A stretch of 64,000 nt of DNA from Gallibacterium faecale (lineage in GTDB: Bacteria > Pseudomonadota > Gammaproteobacteria > Enterobacterales > Pasteurellaceae). The notes under the pieces were generated by a model. That model was given only the letters and a program-made list of their open reading frames with translations, made no database searches and had not been told where the DNA came from. Position numbers and translations under genes: made by a program. Every line of letters starts with the position of its first letter. Position 1 is the first letter of the stretch. Location: assembly GCF_027920745.1 (NCBI RefSeq), contig NZ_JAQIBB010000001.1:79710-143709 (forward strand), written 5' to 3'. Shown piece after piece: positions 18,529 to 27,154 of this stretch.

Positions 18529-19227
18529 ATGTTGGTCGCTATTCCGGCATTAAGTGATAATTATATTTGGTGTTATAGCCGAGATAACTTACACGCGCTA
18601 TTGATCGATCCCGCAGAAGCAGAGGCAGCCGAAAAATTTTTAGCCAAAAGTCAGTTAAAATTAGAAGCGATTTTAGTTACCCACAATCATGCTGATCATA
18701 CTGGCGGTGTAGCACAATTACGTGAAAAATACCCGCACGTTCCTGTCTATGCGCCCGCAGAAGTAGGCACCCCATTGGCAACTCATATTGTCGATTCAGG
18801 TATTCATCACACGCCATATTATACTCTGCACGTTTTTACTACTGGCGGGCATACCGCAAGACATATCAGCTTTGTGGTCGATAATCATCTATTTTGTGGA
18901 GATACACTGTTTTCACTAGGTTGCGGACGAGTATTTACCCGTGATTATGCGCAAATGTTTGCTTCGCTAGAAAAAATCAAACAACTTCCAGACGATACGG
19001 TTGTTTGCCCGGCACATGAATATACATTGAGTAATCTACGTTTTGCACAAAGTGTTACTACTTCGCCAGCTTTAGCGGAATATGCTAAAAAAGTGGAAAA
19101 ATTACGTCAGCAACAGCAGCCTACTGTACCAACAACTTTAGGCTTAGAAAAACAATTAAATCCTTTTTTACAATGTTCCGATGTGACAAGTTTCATTGCA
19201 TTACGGGAAGCGAAAGATAATTTTTGA
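18529..19227 (+). CDS. gloB: Hydroxyacylglutathione hydrolase (glyoxalase II)
   Basis: Metallo-beta-lactamase-fold hydrolase that turns S-lactoylglutathione into D-lactate and glutathione, finishing methylglyoxal detoxification in the cytoplasm. The metal motif THNHADH occupies residues 51-57. Further metal-site blocks are GGHTARHISF, FCGDTLFSLGCGR and CPAHEYTLSNLRFA. At 232 residues it is slightly shorter than E. coli GloB (251). It is the last gene of the recBD unit. The cytosolic function is well supported. Confidence 0.94.
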   Translation: MLVAIPALSDNYIWCYSRDNLHALLIDPAEAEAAEKFLAKSQLKLEAILVTHNHADHTGGVAQLREKYPHVPVYAPAEVGTPLATHIVDSGIHHTPYYTLHVFTTGGHTARHISFVVDNHLFCGDTLFSLGCGRVFTRDYAQMFASLEKIKQLPDDTVVCPAHEYTLSNLRFAQSVTTSPALAEYAKKVEKLRQQQQPTVPTTLGLEKQLNPFLQCSDVTSFIALREAKDNF

Positions 19228-19353
19228 AAATAAATAAGATATGATATCCCATAGATTTTTAAAACAGTCTAGATAAATATCGAACCATTTGGAGTAGTTT
19301 ACTCTTTTTGTTAAGAGCAACACGAAGATTGGTATTATTAGTAATTATTTTGC
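19228..19353. other. AT-rich intergenic stretch without a recognised gene
   Basis: After gloB the sequence becomes very AT-rich. I see no clear terminator or promoter. It opens an AT-rich patch that holds a tiny reading frame and a frameshifted gene up to about 20.1 kb. Confidence 0.5.
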
Positions 19354-19431
19354 CTATTTTTCGTAAAAATAGGCTGTATATGCTACCGCACTTAATATAG
19401 CCATGTCTTTTTGCTTTTGTTGTTCACCCAT
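19354..19431 (-). CDS. Possible 25-residue peptide
   Basis: A short frame of 25 codons begins with ATG and has a good ribosome-binding site (AAAGGAGAA) seven to eight bases upstream. It begins 26 bases after the end of the frameshifted gene read in the same direction. The predicted peptide starts MGEQQKQKDMAIL and ends with an alanine- and tyrosine-rich helix (SAVAYTAYFYEK). It contains the only exact AAGTGCGGT core I noticed in the window (19385-19393, - strand). It could be the truncated start of a lost gene or a real micro-protein; there is no family to assign. Confidence 0.35.
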   Translation of the reverse strand: MGEQQKQKDMAILSAVAYTAYFYEK

Positions 19432-19457
19432 TAACTATTCTCCTTTAATCATATTAT

Positions 19458-20083
19458 TTAAAAAGAGTATTGATACAATATATTAAATAATTTATCCAAA
19501 TTATCTGGTCCATCACAAAAAATTAACTCAGAACCAGGTCCCATTAAAGTCCAATATTGCCCTGATACACTATTAATACTTAGTATTGTTTTTTGTAGAA
19601 AAACATCATAAACCAAGTAAGAGTAGTTATTAAATATATTTAAATAACTTGTTTTTCTTGAATAAAGAATAACGCCTGAATATATATATCCCTCGATAAA
19701 CTTAAACTTTTTTCCATTAATATTTATAACAGATGGAACTAATTTTTTTCTGATGGAGTTAAAGAATTATAAATAGAGTTTGAAAGTTTTCTGTATTCAG
19801 CATAATCTTTAATTGGTCTTAGCTTCTTGATACCTCGCTGTTTTTGCCATTCTTCTACTGGCATAAATACCTTAACTGTATCATCAGCGATTGCACAACG
19901 GATTGGTGTCGTGATTTCGGCAATAATCCTATCATAATTGATAAGCAGTAATAATATTATAAACACAACACAGCAAATATGATTAGCAATACAACAATGT
20001 TCTTCAGACTTAGAGCGAGAAGCAAAAACATTATAAATATCTTTATATTTTTTACTTACTTTCTTTATTAGCCAACGACACAT
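19458..20083 (-). pseudogene. Membrane-anchored protein of unknown function, split by a -1 frameshift at an A7 run
   Basis: The first part (20083 down to 19739) is an open frame of 114 codons with an ATG and an AAGG-containing ribosome-binding site. It has a basic N-terminus and one membrane helix near residues 31-49, and ends in LTPSEKN-stop. Stepping back one base at the seven A residues (19743-19749, - strand) opens a second frame. That frame runs 93 more codons from VPSVININGK to LYQYSF and stops at 19458. It has no plausible start of its own, so the two parts are one gene of about 208 codons. Causes could be an indel, phase variation, transcriptional slippage or ribosomal -1 shifting at A AAA AAT. 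Function unknown. Confidence 0.65.
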
Positions 20084-20230
20084 TTCTTACCTTATACAGG
20101 GGATACATACTTAATTGATAACTATACTTAATGACAACAATAAAAATCAATATGAACTTGAATAGATTAGAGAGAGGTATTTTTAAATAATTACGGGCGT
20201 ATTAATAAAAAATATCGACACTATAAAAAT

Positions 20231-20258
20231 AAACCTACGATGAGAAAATCGTAGGTTT
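20231..20258 (-). terminator. Terminator after prmB
   Basis: Stem AAACCTACGAT / ATCGTAGGTTT with a six-base loop. Read from the - strand it continues into ATTTTTATAG, as expected for an intrinsic terminator of prmB. Confidence 0.8.
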
Positions 20259-20294
20259 AGCAATAATTAAAAAAGTTACAATCATTTGATTTAT

Positions 20295-21257
20295 TTAAAG
20301 ATACTGTGCAAACTGGCTTTGTATATTAACTAACTGCTGTTTAGTCAGCATAAATACGCCATCGCCACCACGTTTAAATTTCAACCATTCAAATGGCACA
20401 GTCGGGAATTGTTCGATTAAATGCACCATACTATTGCCTACTTCACAAATTAATACGCCGTTATCATTTAAGTAATCAGCAGCATGCGCAATAATCCGTT
20501 TAACTAAAATTAAACCATCTTCTCCAGCTTCTAACCCTAAAATTGGTTCGTGCGAAAATTCGACTGGCATATCGGCAATATCTTCCGCATCAACATACGG
20601 TGGATTGCTAACAATCAGGTCATAGCCATCATTCGGTAAATTATTAAAGAGATCGGATTGTAATGGGAAAACTTGGTGCTCTAAATGGTGGTGAGCAATA
20701 TTGATTTCAGCGACATTCAGCGCATCTAGCGAAATATCTACGGCATCAATTTCGGCATTTGGGAATTTATCTGCACAAGCAATCGCAATACAGCCACTAC
20801 CAGTACACATATCTAAAATGCGTTTTGGTTCACTGCGTAATACTCCAGTAAAGCCATCTTCAATTAATTCGCCAATTGGTGAGCGCGGCACTAACACGCG
20901 TTCATCGACATAAAATTGTAATCCACAAAACCAAGCAGAATGGGTTAAATACGCCACTGGTTTGCGAGTTTCGATACGTTCAACGACTAAAGAGAGTAGC
21001 TTTTGTTTTTCAATTTCAGTTAAGCGAGATTGATATAATTCGCTCGGAAGATCGAGTGGTAAATGTAGGGTGGACAAAACAAGTTGTAAGGTTTCATCCC
21101 AAGCATTATCAAAGCCATGCCCATAAAAAATATCCGAAGCATTAAAATAACTATATGTCCAACGTAAAAAATCTTGAATAGTTTGTAGATTTGATAGCGG
21201 TGAGTTGAGTTGGATTTCTTCAATAATTTCTTGATTAAAAAGTACTTGTTCAGTCAT
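20295..21257 (-). CDS. prmB: Ribosomal protein L3 glutamine methyltransferase PrmB
   Basis: S-adenosylmethionine-dependent enzyme that methylates a glutamine of ribosomal protein uL3. The Rossmann motif DMCTGSGCIA is near residues 149-158, and the substrate-glutamine motif NPPY is at 218-221. The N-terminal helical domain and a length of about 320 residues fit PrmB rather than PrmC (about 280). I prefer the ATG at 21257 over a GTG nine bases upstream; neither has a strong Shine-Dalgarno. The gene diverges from smrB, the same arrangement as in other gammaproteobacteria. Confidence 0.92.
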   Translation of the reverse strand: MTEQVLFNQEIIEEIQLNSPLSNLQTIQDFLRWTYSYFNASDIFYGHGFDNAWDETLQLVLSTLHLPLDLPSELYQSRLTEIEKQKLLSLVVERIETRKPVAYLTHSAWFCGLQFYVDERVLVPRSPIGELIEDGFTGVLRSEPKRILDMCTGSGCIAIACADKFPNAEIDAVDISLDALNVAEINIAHHHLEHQVFPLQSDLFNNLPNDGYDLIVSNPPYVDAEDIADMPVEFSHEPILGLEAGEDGLILVKRIIAHAADYLNDNGVLICEVGNSMVHLIEQFPTVPFEWLKFKRGGDGVFMLTKQQLVNIQSQFAQYL

Positions 21258-21364
21258 AAAATTCACTGTGATTAATAGGAGAAAAGAATCGTATTTATAC
21301 CATATTTTCCGAAACAGGTGGTAGTGTGATAGAATAGCGCGCGGTTAAATTTGGTGAGGAAACT

Positions 21365-21892
21365 ATGGATTCACAAGATCAATCTTTATTTCAAGAATTC
21401 GTTAAAGATATTAAGCCATTAAAACAAGACACTGTCACATTTTCTATTAAACATAAACGTAACCTACAATTACAGCGACAACAAAAAAAAGAAATCCGTG
21501 AAAAAGAGGATACGTTATTCTATTTTTCTGATGAATATGAACCTTTATTAGATGAAACAGGTAGTCGCTATCTGCGAGCAGGTGAAGATCATTATCAATT
21601 AAAGCGATTACGCCGTGGTGATTTTGTCCCTGATCTATTTTTAGATTTACATGGGCTAACCAGAGAAGAAGCAAAACAGGAGTTAGCTGCGTTGTTGTTA
21701 GCTTGTGAAAAAGAGCATCTGGCTTGTGCTTGTGTGATGACGGGATATGGGAGTTTCACTTTAAAAAATCAGATCCCACGCTGGTTAGTACAACATCCGA
21801 AAGTCATTGCCTTTCACCAAGCGCCCAAAGAGTGGGGCGGTGATGCTGCCTTATTAGTATTGATCGATGTTGGTGAAGAAGTATTATTCTAA
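21365..21892 (+). CDS. smrB: Ribosome rescue endonuclease SmrB
   Basis: 175 residues with a C-terminal Smr domain: DLHG at residues 94-97 (LFLDLHGLTREEAKQEL) and TGYGSFTLKNQIPRWL further on. The N-terminus is charged and matches YfcN of E. coli. SmrB cleaves mRNA at collided ribosomes so that trapped ribosomes can be rescued. The start follows GTGAGGAAACT. The zevA-like gene begins two bases after this stop, so they are probably co-transcribed, although the functions appear unrelated. Confidence 0.92.
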   Translation: MDSQDQSLFQEFVKDIKPLKQDTVTFSIKHKRNLQLQRQQKKEIREKEDTLFYFSDEYEPLLDETGSRYLRAGEDHYQLKRLRRGDFVPDLFLDLHGLTREEAKQELAALLLACEKEHLACACVMTGYGSFTLKNQIPRWLVQHPKVIAFHQAPKEWGGDAALLVLIDVGEEVLF

Positions 21893-21893
21893 T

Positions 21894-22517
21894 ATGCGTT
21901 ATTGGCTTTGTTGTTTGCTGTTTTTGCTATTAAATTCGGTTGCCGTTGCACACCCGCACGCTTTTATTGATATGCAAAACCAATTCTTAATTGAACAAAA
22001 TCGGTTGGTGGGTATTCGTATGCAGTGGTTAATGGATGAAATTTCCTCATCTGAGGTAATTTATGAAATTGAAAGCAGTACAAATAAGGAAAAAACGGTC
22101 AAGCAATTAACTGCAGAAATTATGCAAAATATTGTTAATCAACATTATTTTGCTTATTTTTATGATCAAAATCGACAACCAATCCCTTATACCAAGCAAC
22201 CACAAAATAGTGAGCTACACGTGGTAAACAAACATCAATTACAGATTAAATTCGATGTGATGCTAAGCAAACCACGCGACCTAACTCAACAACAAGCTAC
22301 GCTGTTGATTTATGATCCTACTTATTACATTGCGATGTTATACCCGAATAAAAACAGTATGACCTTTAATCAAGCGACACAATGTCAATTACAGATTGTT
22401 GAGCCTGAACCAAATAAGGCAATGCAAAATTACGCAGCCAGTTTAGATAAAAACGCTGAAGAGGATACTTCACTCGGTGTTCTTTTCGCACAAAAGGTAA
22501 CCTTATCATGCCCTTAA
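21894..22517 (+). CDS. zevA: ZevA-like periplasmic metal-binding protein (DUF1007)
   Basis: About 207 residues from the chosen start. The ATG at 21894 gives a clean signal peptide (MRYWLCCLLFLLLNSVAVA) with cleavage just before HPHAFIDM. An in-frame ATG at 21867 would overlap smrB and spoil the signal. The HPHAF start of the mature protein is the DUF1007 hallmark. In Haemophilus influenzae the partner pair ZevA/ZevB is a zinc system needed for lung infection. Direct coupling to a NicO-type membrane gene (10-base overlap) supports the same role here. Whether zinc, nickel or cobalt is carried cannot be read from sequence. Confidence 0.85.
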   Translation: MRYWLCCLLFLLLNSVAVAHPHAFIDMQNQFLIEQNRLVGIRMQWLMDEISSSEVIYEIESSTNKEKTVKQLTAEIMQNIVNQHYFAYFYDQNRQPIPYTKQPQNSELHVVNKHQLQIKFDVMLSKPRDLTQQQATLLIYDPTYYIAMLYPNKNSMTFNQATQCQLQIVEPEPNKAMQNYAASLDKNAEEDTSLGVLFAQKVTLSCP

Positions 22518-23512
22518 TTCGCCGTTTTACATTACTGTTATTTGTCTGTTTTGGTGTTATTTTTATTGGGTTAATCTTATTTTATCCGTCTGTATTTCAT
22601 GCTATTTTCAATTTACAACGTTGGTTTCATCACGCGATCAGCGACACATTACAACATCTTAATCAATCTTCATCTCATACACCGTTATTCTTAATTTTAT
22701 TATGTTTTGGCTATGGTGTTTTTCATGCCGTTGGACCAGGACATGGAAAATTTATTTTGACGAGTTATCTCACGACAAACGCTACTTATGTTAAGCAGAG
22801 TATGGGATTAGCGATGTTATCTTCTTTGGTTCAAGGCTTAGTTGCGATTATTCTCACTACCGTAGTTATTGCGATTTTTAATTTACCGACCTATTTTTAT
22901 AAACTCTCGCAACAGTGGTTAGAAAGATTTAGCTTTATTTTAATGATTGGGTTAGGTGTTTGGTGGTTGTGGCGAGCGTATCGCCAATATCGTCATCAAG
23001 CTGTTTCTCATCAACATCAAATAAAAATTAAAAAATGTTATCCTACAAAGGCGCCACAGCTTGTAGTACAGCCACTGCAATCGAATTTATTTTCTCTCTC
23101 AGGAAGCTGTGATTGTGGACATCAACATCTACCATCAACACACCAATTAGCACAAGCCAAAGATTGGCAATCTCAACTAATGATTATTTTAAGTATTGGT
23201 GCAAGGCCTTGCTCTGGGGCGATTTTAGTGTTGTTTTTATCTTACCTATTAAAACTATACCCTTATGGTATTCTTGCTGTGATCGCGATGTCTATTGGTA
23301 CAGGCTTAACATTAAGCGGATTCGCATTATTGGTGTTATTCGCTCGTCAGAAAGCGGTGCAATTAAGTGCTTGGTATTTGCAACCTCGCTATAATCAACA
23401 ACTTGCTTATTGGGTTAAAGCTATATTAAGTGTGTTATTAATCTATATGGGCGTTGCGTTGCTTTATGGTTCAACATTACCAGTGAGCGGTGGTAGGGCA
23501 TTGTTTGGTTAA
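22508..23512 (+). CDS. zevB: ZevB-like membrane metal transporter (NicO/RcnA family)
   Basis: 334 residues with about seven hydrophobic helices. The metal motif HAVGPGHGK lies at residues 73-81, and the second family motif GARPCSGAILVLFLSY near 238. Between them is a loop rich in His and Cys (CDCGHQHLPSTH), a plausible metal-sensing or delivery segment. The gene overlaps zevA by 10 bases. The NicO family includes nickel/cobalt exporters and importers; the DUF1007 partnership points to the ZevAB zinc system of Haemophilus. Direction of transport is inferred only. Confidence 0.86.
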   Translation: MPLIRRFTLLLFVCFGVIFIGLILFYPSVFHAIFNLQRWFHHAISDTLQHLNQSSSHTPLFLILLCFGYGVFHAVGPGHGKFILTSYLTTNATYVKQSMGLAMLSSLVQGLVAIILTTVVIAIFNLPTYFYKLSQQWLERFSFILMIGLGVWWLWRAYRQYRHQAVSHQHQIKIKKCYPTKAPQLVVQPLQSNLFSLSGSCDCGHQHLPSTHQLAQAKDWQSQLMIILSIGARPCSGAILVLFLSYLLKLYPYGILAVIAMSIGTGLTLSGFALLVLFARQKAVQLSAWYLQPRYNQQLAYWVKAILSVLLIYMGVALLYGSTLPVSGGRALFG

Positions 23513-23664
23513 TTTTAACATTATTAATAATTTTTTAAATAATTTCTATACAATTAATTAAATTTTTTGATATTTTATAATACGCAGCCAATTTAATTAG
23601 ATATGGTTGTTTTTATATTAAATATCAGCACAACAAATTAAACTTAATTAGTAAGGAAATTATT

Positions 23665-24504
23665 ATGAAAAGCTTCAAATTTTTATTCGCTATATTTTTA
23701 GTCGGATGTCCTCTATTTTCTGCTGCTGACCAAGGCAAAGTAACAGGAACAGCATTTCTGCATACTCAAGTATCGATAGATAAAGGGATTGATAATGCTG
23801 AAATTGCTCTACCTGCGAGTATTACTAATGGAAAAGTATTTCAGGGCAAATTAAAAGATGCACCTGCAACACAGGGAAAAGCCCCAGTAGTCGTTTTTTT
23901 ACATGGTTCATCAGGGCTAAATCCTAAATTAGGCTATGATATTTGGCAAAAATGGTTAGCAGAGAATGGTATTGCAAGTTTTATGTTTGACAGTATGCAA
24001 TTAGAAAATAGAGTAAGTTATACATCACCAATTGATAAGAATATCTATGAAAAAATCCATCAATTACGTAGTAGTGAAATTAAAATTTCTCTAGATGCAT
24101 TAGCAAAACAGCCTTGGGCGGATATTTCTCACTTATTTTTAGCTGGTACTAGCGAAGGAGCTGTGCCAGTTGCACGTTATGATGGAGATGCTTTTATTGG
24201 AAAATTAATTTATTCTTGGTCTTGTGAAGATAACTATTTCGTTAAATCTCATCAAACAAGTTTAAAAGCTGTTCCGACTATCAATATTATGAGTTCAAAA
24301 GATAAGTATTTTTCTACAGCTAATAGTTATATTGGTAATGAAGCTGCAATAGGAAATTGTTCTCAAACTTTTGCTAAAGCGGAAAAACCAGAAAACTTCC
24401 AAGTCATTTTAATTCCTAATGCGCCACATACATTAATTAATCTTCCTGCAGCTCGTTCAGCTACATTAGGCTTTATTGATGGTGTGTTGAAAAGTGCTAA
24501 ATAA
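23665..24504 (+). CDS. Secreted alpha/beta hydrolase (dienelactone hydrolase-like)
   Basis: 279 residues. A signal peptide (about residues 1-21, ending FSAA) suggests a periplasmic or secreted enzyme. The alpha/beta-hydrolase core shows an oxyanion-hole segment VVFLHGSSGLNP and a nucleophile elbow GTSEGA with Ser near 168. A C-terminal PNAPHTLI supplies the probable catalytic His. Two to three Cys residues lie between nucleophile and His (SWSCEDN, GNCSQ). The upstream 150 bases are very AT-rich and the gene stands alone next to tRNA-Val. The substrate is unknown; esterase is the broad expectation. Confidence 0.8.
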   Translation: MKSFKFLFAIFLVGCPLFSAADQGKVTGTAFLHTQVSIDKGIDNAEIALPASITNGKVFQGKLKDAPATQGKAPVVVFLHGSSGLNPKLGYDIWQKWLAENGIASFMFDSMQLENRVSYTSPIDKNIYEKIHQLRSSEIKISLDALAKQPWADISHLFLAGTSEGAVPVARYDGDAFIGKLIYSWSCEDNYFVKSHQTSLKAVPTINIMSSKDKYFSTANSYIGNEAAIGNCSQTFAKAEKPENFQVILIPNAPHTLINLPAARSATLGFIDGVLKSAK

Positions 24505-24521
24505 AATGAAGAAGTAAGGAA

Positions 24522-24598
24522 TGGTGCGACCGGGTGGACTCGAACCACTGACCCCCACCATGTCAAGGTGGTGCTCTAACCAACTGAGCTACGGTCGC
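24522..24598 (-). tRNA. tRNA-Val (anticodon GAC)
   Basis: A 77-base tRNA read from the - strand. The acceptor arms GCGACCG and CGGTCGC pair fully and are followed by discriminator A and an encoded CCA. The D arm starts TAGCTCAG, the anticodon stem CCACC/GGTGG holds the loop TTGACAT (anticodon GAC, valine), and the T arm contains GGTTCGAGTCC. It closely resembles E. coli tRNA-Val(GAC). No integrated element was seen beside it. Confidence 0.97.
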
Positions 24599-24722
24599 AT
24601 TGTGAAAAACCCCGCCATTATAATGTGCTAATCAAGAATTGCAAAACTTTTTTAAAGTAACTGGTTTTAACCGACTAAAAAGAACACAAATTGTTGGTGA
24701 AAAATACAAAATATTTCTAATT

Positions 24723-24751
24723 AAAGGTAAGTAGCCTCGCTACCTACCTTT
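24723..24751 (-). terminator. Hairpin after the GST gene
   Basis: AAAGGTAAGTAG and CTACCTACCTTT pair with one internal mismatch region around a CCTCG loop, 30 bases beyond the GST stop. The T tail is modest in either direction. Confidence 0.6.
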
Positions 24752-24780
24752 ACTTTATATTCTATGGCATTTCACTCATT

Positions 24781-25386
24781 TTATTTCAACCAAGCCTGAA
24801 AACTCGGCAAATTAAGTAAACGTTGTTGATAACAACGAGATATTTCAGAGAGATAATTTTCTAAACCATAAGTCGCAATACGACTTGCTACTGGCAAGAA
24901 AAAAGCATCTACTGCGGTAAAAGTTTTACCCGCTAAATAAGGACCTTTAAATTGAGTTAAACCTTCTTGCCAAAGTTGATCGATCCGTTTTAAATCAGCG
25001 ACCACGTCTTCTGAGACTTCAGTCAAAGGGGAGGTAACTAATGGATTAAAACCACAAACTTGACGTAGTTTCATAAAACCAGAATGCATTTCAGCACAAG
25101 CACTTCTTGACCAAGCTCGAGCCGTTTTATCTGCGGCCCAGACTTGAGGATAATCTTCCGCAATATATTCAACGATTGCCAAACTATCCCAAATAATTTG
25201 ATTATTAGCGTGTAATACGGGGATTTTTGCAGTAGGTGAGAATTTCACGAATGTTTGTCGCTGTTTTTGTCGATCTTCAAGAAAATTGACTTGAATCTCT
25301 TCAAATGGAATCGCTAATTCTTTGAGCAAAATCCATGGACGCAATGACCAAGAAGAGAGTGGTTTACTGATATAAAGTGAATACAT
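24781..25386 (-). CDS. Glutathione S-transferase family protein
   Basis: 201 residues with the two-domain GST layout. The thioredoxin-like N-terminus (MYSLYISKPLSSWSLRPWIL) has serines in the active-site position, followed by FSPTAKIPVLHANN with the cis-proline and IIWDSLAIVEYIAE with the glutathione-contacting Asp-Ser. The helical C-terminal domain contains DAFFLPVASRI. It conjugates or reduces unknown substrates with glutathione. A good ribosome-binding site (AAGGAGGAA) precedes the ATG. It lies alone between tRNA-Val and asnS, all on the - strand. The specific GST class is not resolved. Confidence 0.87.
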   Translation of the reverse strand: MYSLYISKPLSSWSLRPWILLKELAIPFEEIQVNFLEDRQKQRQTFVKFSPTAKIPVLHANNQIIWDSLAIVEYIAEDYPQVWAADKTARAWSRSACAEMHSGFMKLRQVCGFNPLVTSPLTEVSEDVVADLKRIDQLWQEGLTQFKGPYLAGKTFTAVDAFFLPVASRIATYGLENYLSEISRCYQQRLLNLPSFQAWLK

Positions 25387-25433
25387 ATGTTCCTCCTTTA
25401 TGAATATAGAATCAGTTACATTGCGATAAAAAA

Positions 25434-25469
25434 TAAGCCAAATGATTTATCTCATTTGGCTTACTCTCA
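25434..25469 (-). terminator. Terminator after asnS
   Basis: Read on the - strand, stem TAAGCCAAATGA / TCATTTGGCTTA with a 5-base loop runs into a T-rich tail (TTTTTTATCG). It begins 30 bases past the asnS stop. Confidence 0.85.
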
Positions 25470-25491
25470 GTAATTATTCTGTTAATTGAAA

Positions 25492-26895
25492 TTAGAATGA
25501 TGCGTTTCTTGGTGAACGAGGGAATGGAATAACATCGCGGATATTTTGTACACCAGTCACATAAACAATTAAGCGTTCAAAACCAAGACCGAAGCCTGAG
25601 TGAGGTACAGTACCATAACGGCGTAAATCACGATACCACCAATAGTCTTCTTTTTTCAAGCCCATTTCATCCATACGTTTATCAAGTACATCTAAACGTT
25701 CTTCACGTTGTGAACCACCGATAATTTCACCGATTCCCGGCGCTAACACATCCATTGCGGCAACAGTCTTTCCATCATCATTTAAACGCATATAGAAAGC
25801 TTTGATGTCTTTAGGATAGTTTTTCACAACCACTGGTGATTTAAAATGTTCTTCTGCTAAATAACGTTCATGCTCAGATGAAAGATCGATACCCCATTCA
25901 ACTGGGAATTCGAAATCTTTACCACATTGTTTCAGAATTTCAATCGCATCAGTGTAATCTACTTGAGCAAAGTCAGAATTGATGAAATTTTGTAAACGGG
26001 TAATTACGCTGCTATCAATATGTTTTGCAAAGAATTCCATATCATCCATACGTTCATCTAAAACTGCTTTAAACACATATTTCAACATATCTTCTGCTAA
26101 TTTAGCGTTATCCGCTAATGTCGCAAAAGCAACTTCTGGTTCAACCATCCAGAATTCCGCTAAGTGGCGAGTTGTATTAGAGTTTTCAGCACGGAATGTT
26201 GGACCAAAAGTATAAATTTTACTTAATGCACAAGCGTAGGTTTCGCCATTTAATTGACCTGATACAGTTAAGAACGACTCTTTACCGAAGAAATCTTGAC
26301 TAAAATCGATATCGCCTTGTTCAGTTTTCGGCAAATTGGTGAGATCTAATGTAGAAACACGGAACATTTCACCAGCACCTTCTGTATCAGAAGCGGTAAT
26401 TAATGGGGTAGCGACCCAATAGAAACCTTGTTCATTAAAGAAACGATGAATCGCTTGGGCAAGACAGTGACGTACCCGTGCTACTGCACCGATCAGGTTA
26501 GTACGTGGACGTAAATGTGCAACTTCACGTAAATACTCAATAGAGTGGCGTTTTGCTGCCATTGGATAGGTATCTGGATCTTCTACCCAGCCACAAACCT
26601 CAATATTTTCTGCTAATAATTCAACGGCTTGGCCAGATGCTGGTGATTCTACAACTTTACCTGTCACAATAACTGAACAACCAGCAGTTAAACGTAAAAT
26701 TTCTGACTGATAATTTTCAATAGTTTGTTCAATAACAACTTGGATAGGGGAGAAGCATGAACCATCATAAACAGATAAAAATGAAACGCCTGCTTTTGAG
26801 TCACGTCTAGTACGTACCCAACCGCGTACTGTTGTGGACGAACCAATCGCCACATCGCCTTTTAAAATTTCGGCGACTGATTTAGCTTGTGTCAT
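25492..26895 (-). CDS. asnS: Asparaginyl-tRNA synthetase
   Basis: Class IIb aminoacyl-tRNA synthetase charging tRNA-Asn. It has 467 residues from the ATG at 26895, whose Shine-Dalgarno is GAGGTTAC. An ATG 42 bases further upstream would add residues (starting MTCLFKNKK) that the family lacks. The N-terminal OB-fold anticodon domain contains VRGWVRTRRDSKAG. Class II motif 2 is visible as FRAENSNTTRHLAEFWMVE and motif 3 as GFGLGFERLI near the C-terminus. It is an essential single gene with its own terminator. Confidence 0.96.
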   Translation of the reverse strand: MTQAKSVAEILKGDVAIGSSTTVRGWVRTRRDSKAGVSFLSVYDGSCFSPIQVVIEQTIENYQSEILRLTAGCSVIVTGKVVESPASGQAVELLAENIEVCGWVEDPDTYPMAAKRHSIEYLREVAHLRPRTNLIGAVARVRHCLAQAIHRFFNEQGFYWVATPLITASDTEGAGEMFRVSTLDLTNLPKTEQGDIDFSQDFFGKESFLTVSGQLNGETYACALSKIYTFGPTFRAENSNTTRHLAEFWMVEPEVAFATLADNAKLAEDMLKYVFKAVLDERMDDMEFFAKHIDSSVITRLQNFINSDFAQVDYTDAIEILKQCGKDFEFPVEWGIDLSSEHERYLAEEHFKSPVVVKNYPKDIKAFYMRLNDDGKTVAAMDVLAPGIGEIIGGSQREERLDVLDKRMDEMGLKKEDYWWYRDLRRYGTVPHSGFGLGFERLIVYVTGVQNIRDVIPFPRSPRNASF

Positions 26896-27032
26896 AGTAA
26901 CCTCAATGAATTTCTTGTTTTTAAATAAGCACGTCATTCTACAATACTTTGCTAACTGGATAAATGCAGAAATATAAAACTAGTAGAATTTATCAACAAA
27001 TTTTTAAAATTAAAAAAAATTTAAAAATAAAG

Positions 27033-27066
27033 TGTGAGATTTTTCTCAAATTTGATCCAAATCACT
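27033..27066 (+). promoter_or_regulatory. Two CRP-like sites upstream of the ROK regulator
   Basis: TGTGA-GATTTT-TCTCA at 27033-27048 and TTTGA-TCCAAA-TCACT at 27051-27066 each match the TGTGA-N6-TCACA consensus at eight or nine of ten core positions. They lie about 90-120 bases before the start codon. E. coli mlc is known to be CRP-controlled, which fits, but the sites are predictions. Confidence 0.5.
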
Positions 27067-27154
27067 TGAGAGTGGTGCGAAAAATTCGTATAAAAAACAA
27101 AATTATTATCTTATGGAGTCGAGCAGTTTTTGAGCAGCTGTAAATGTACGTATT

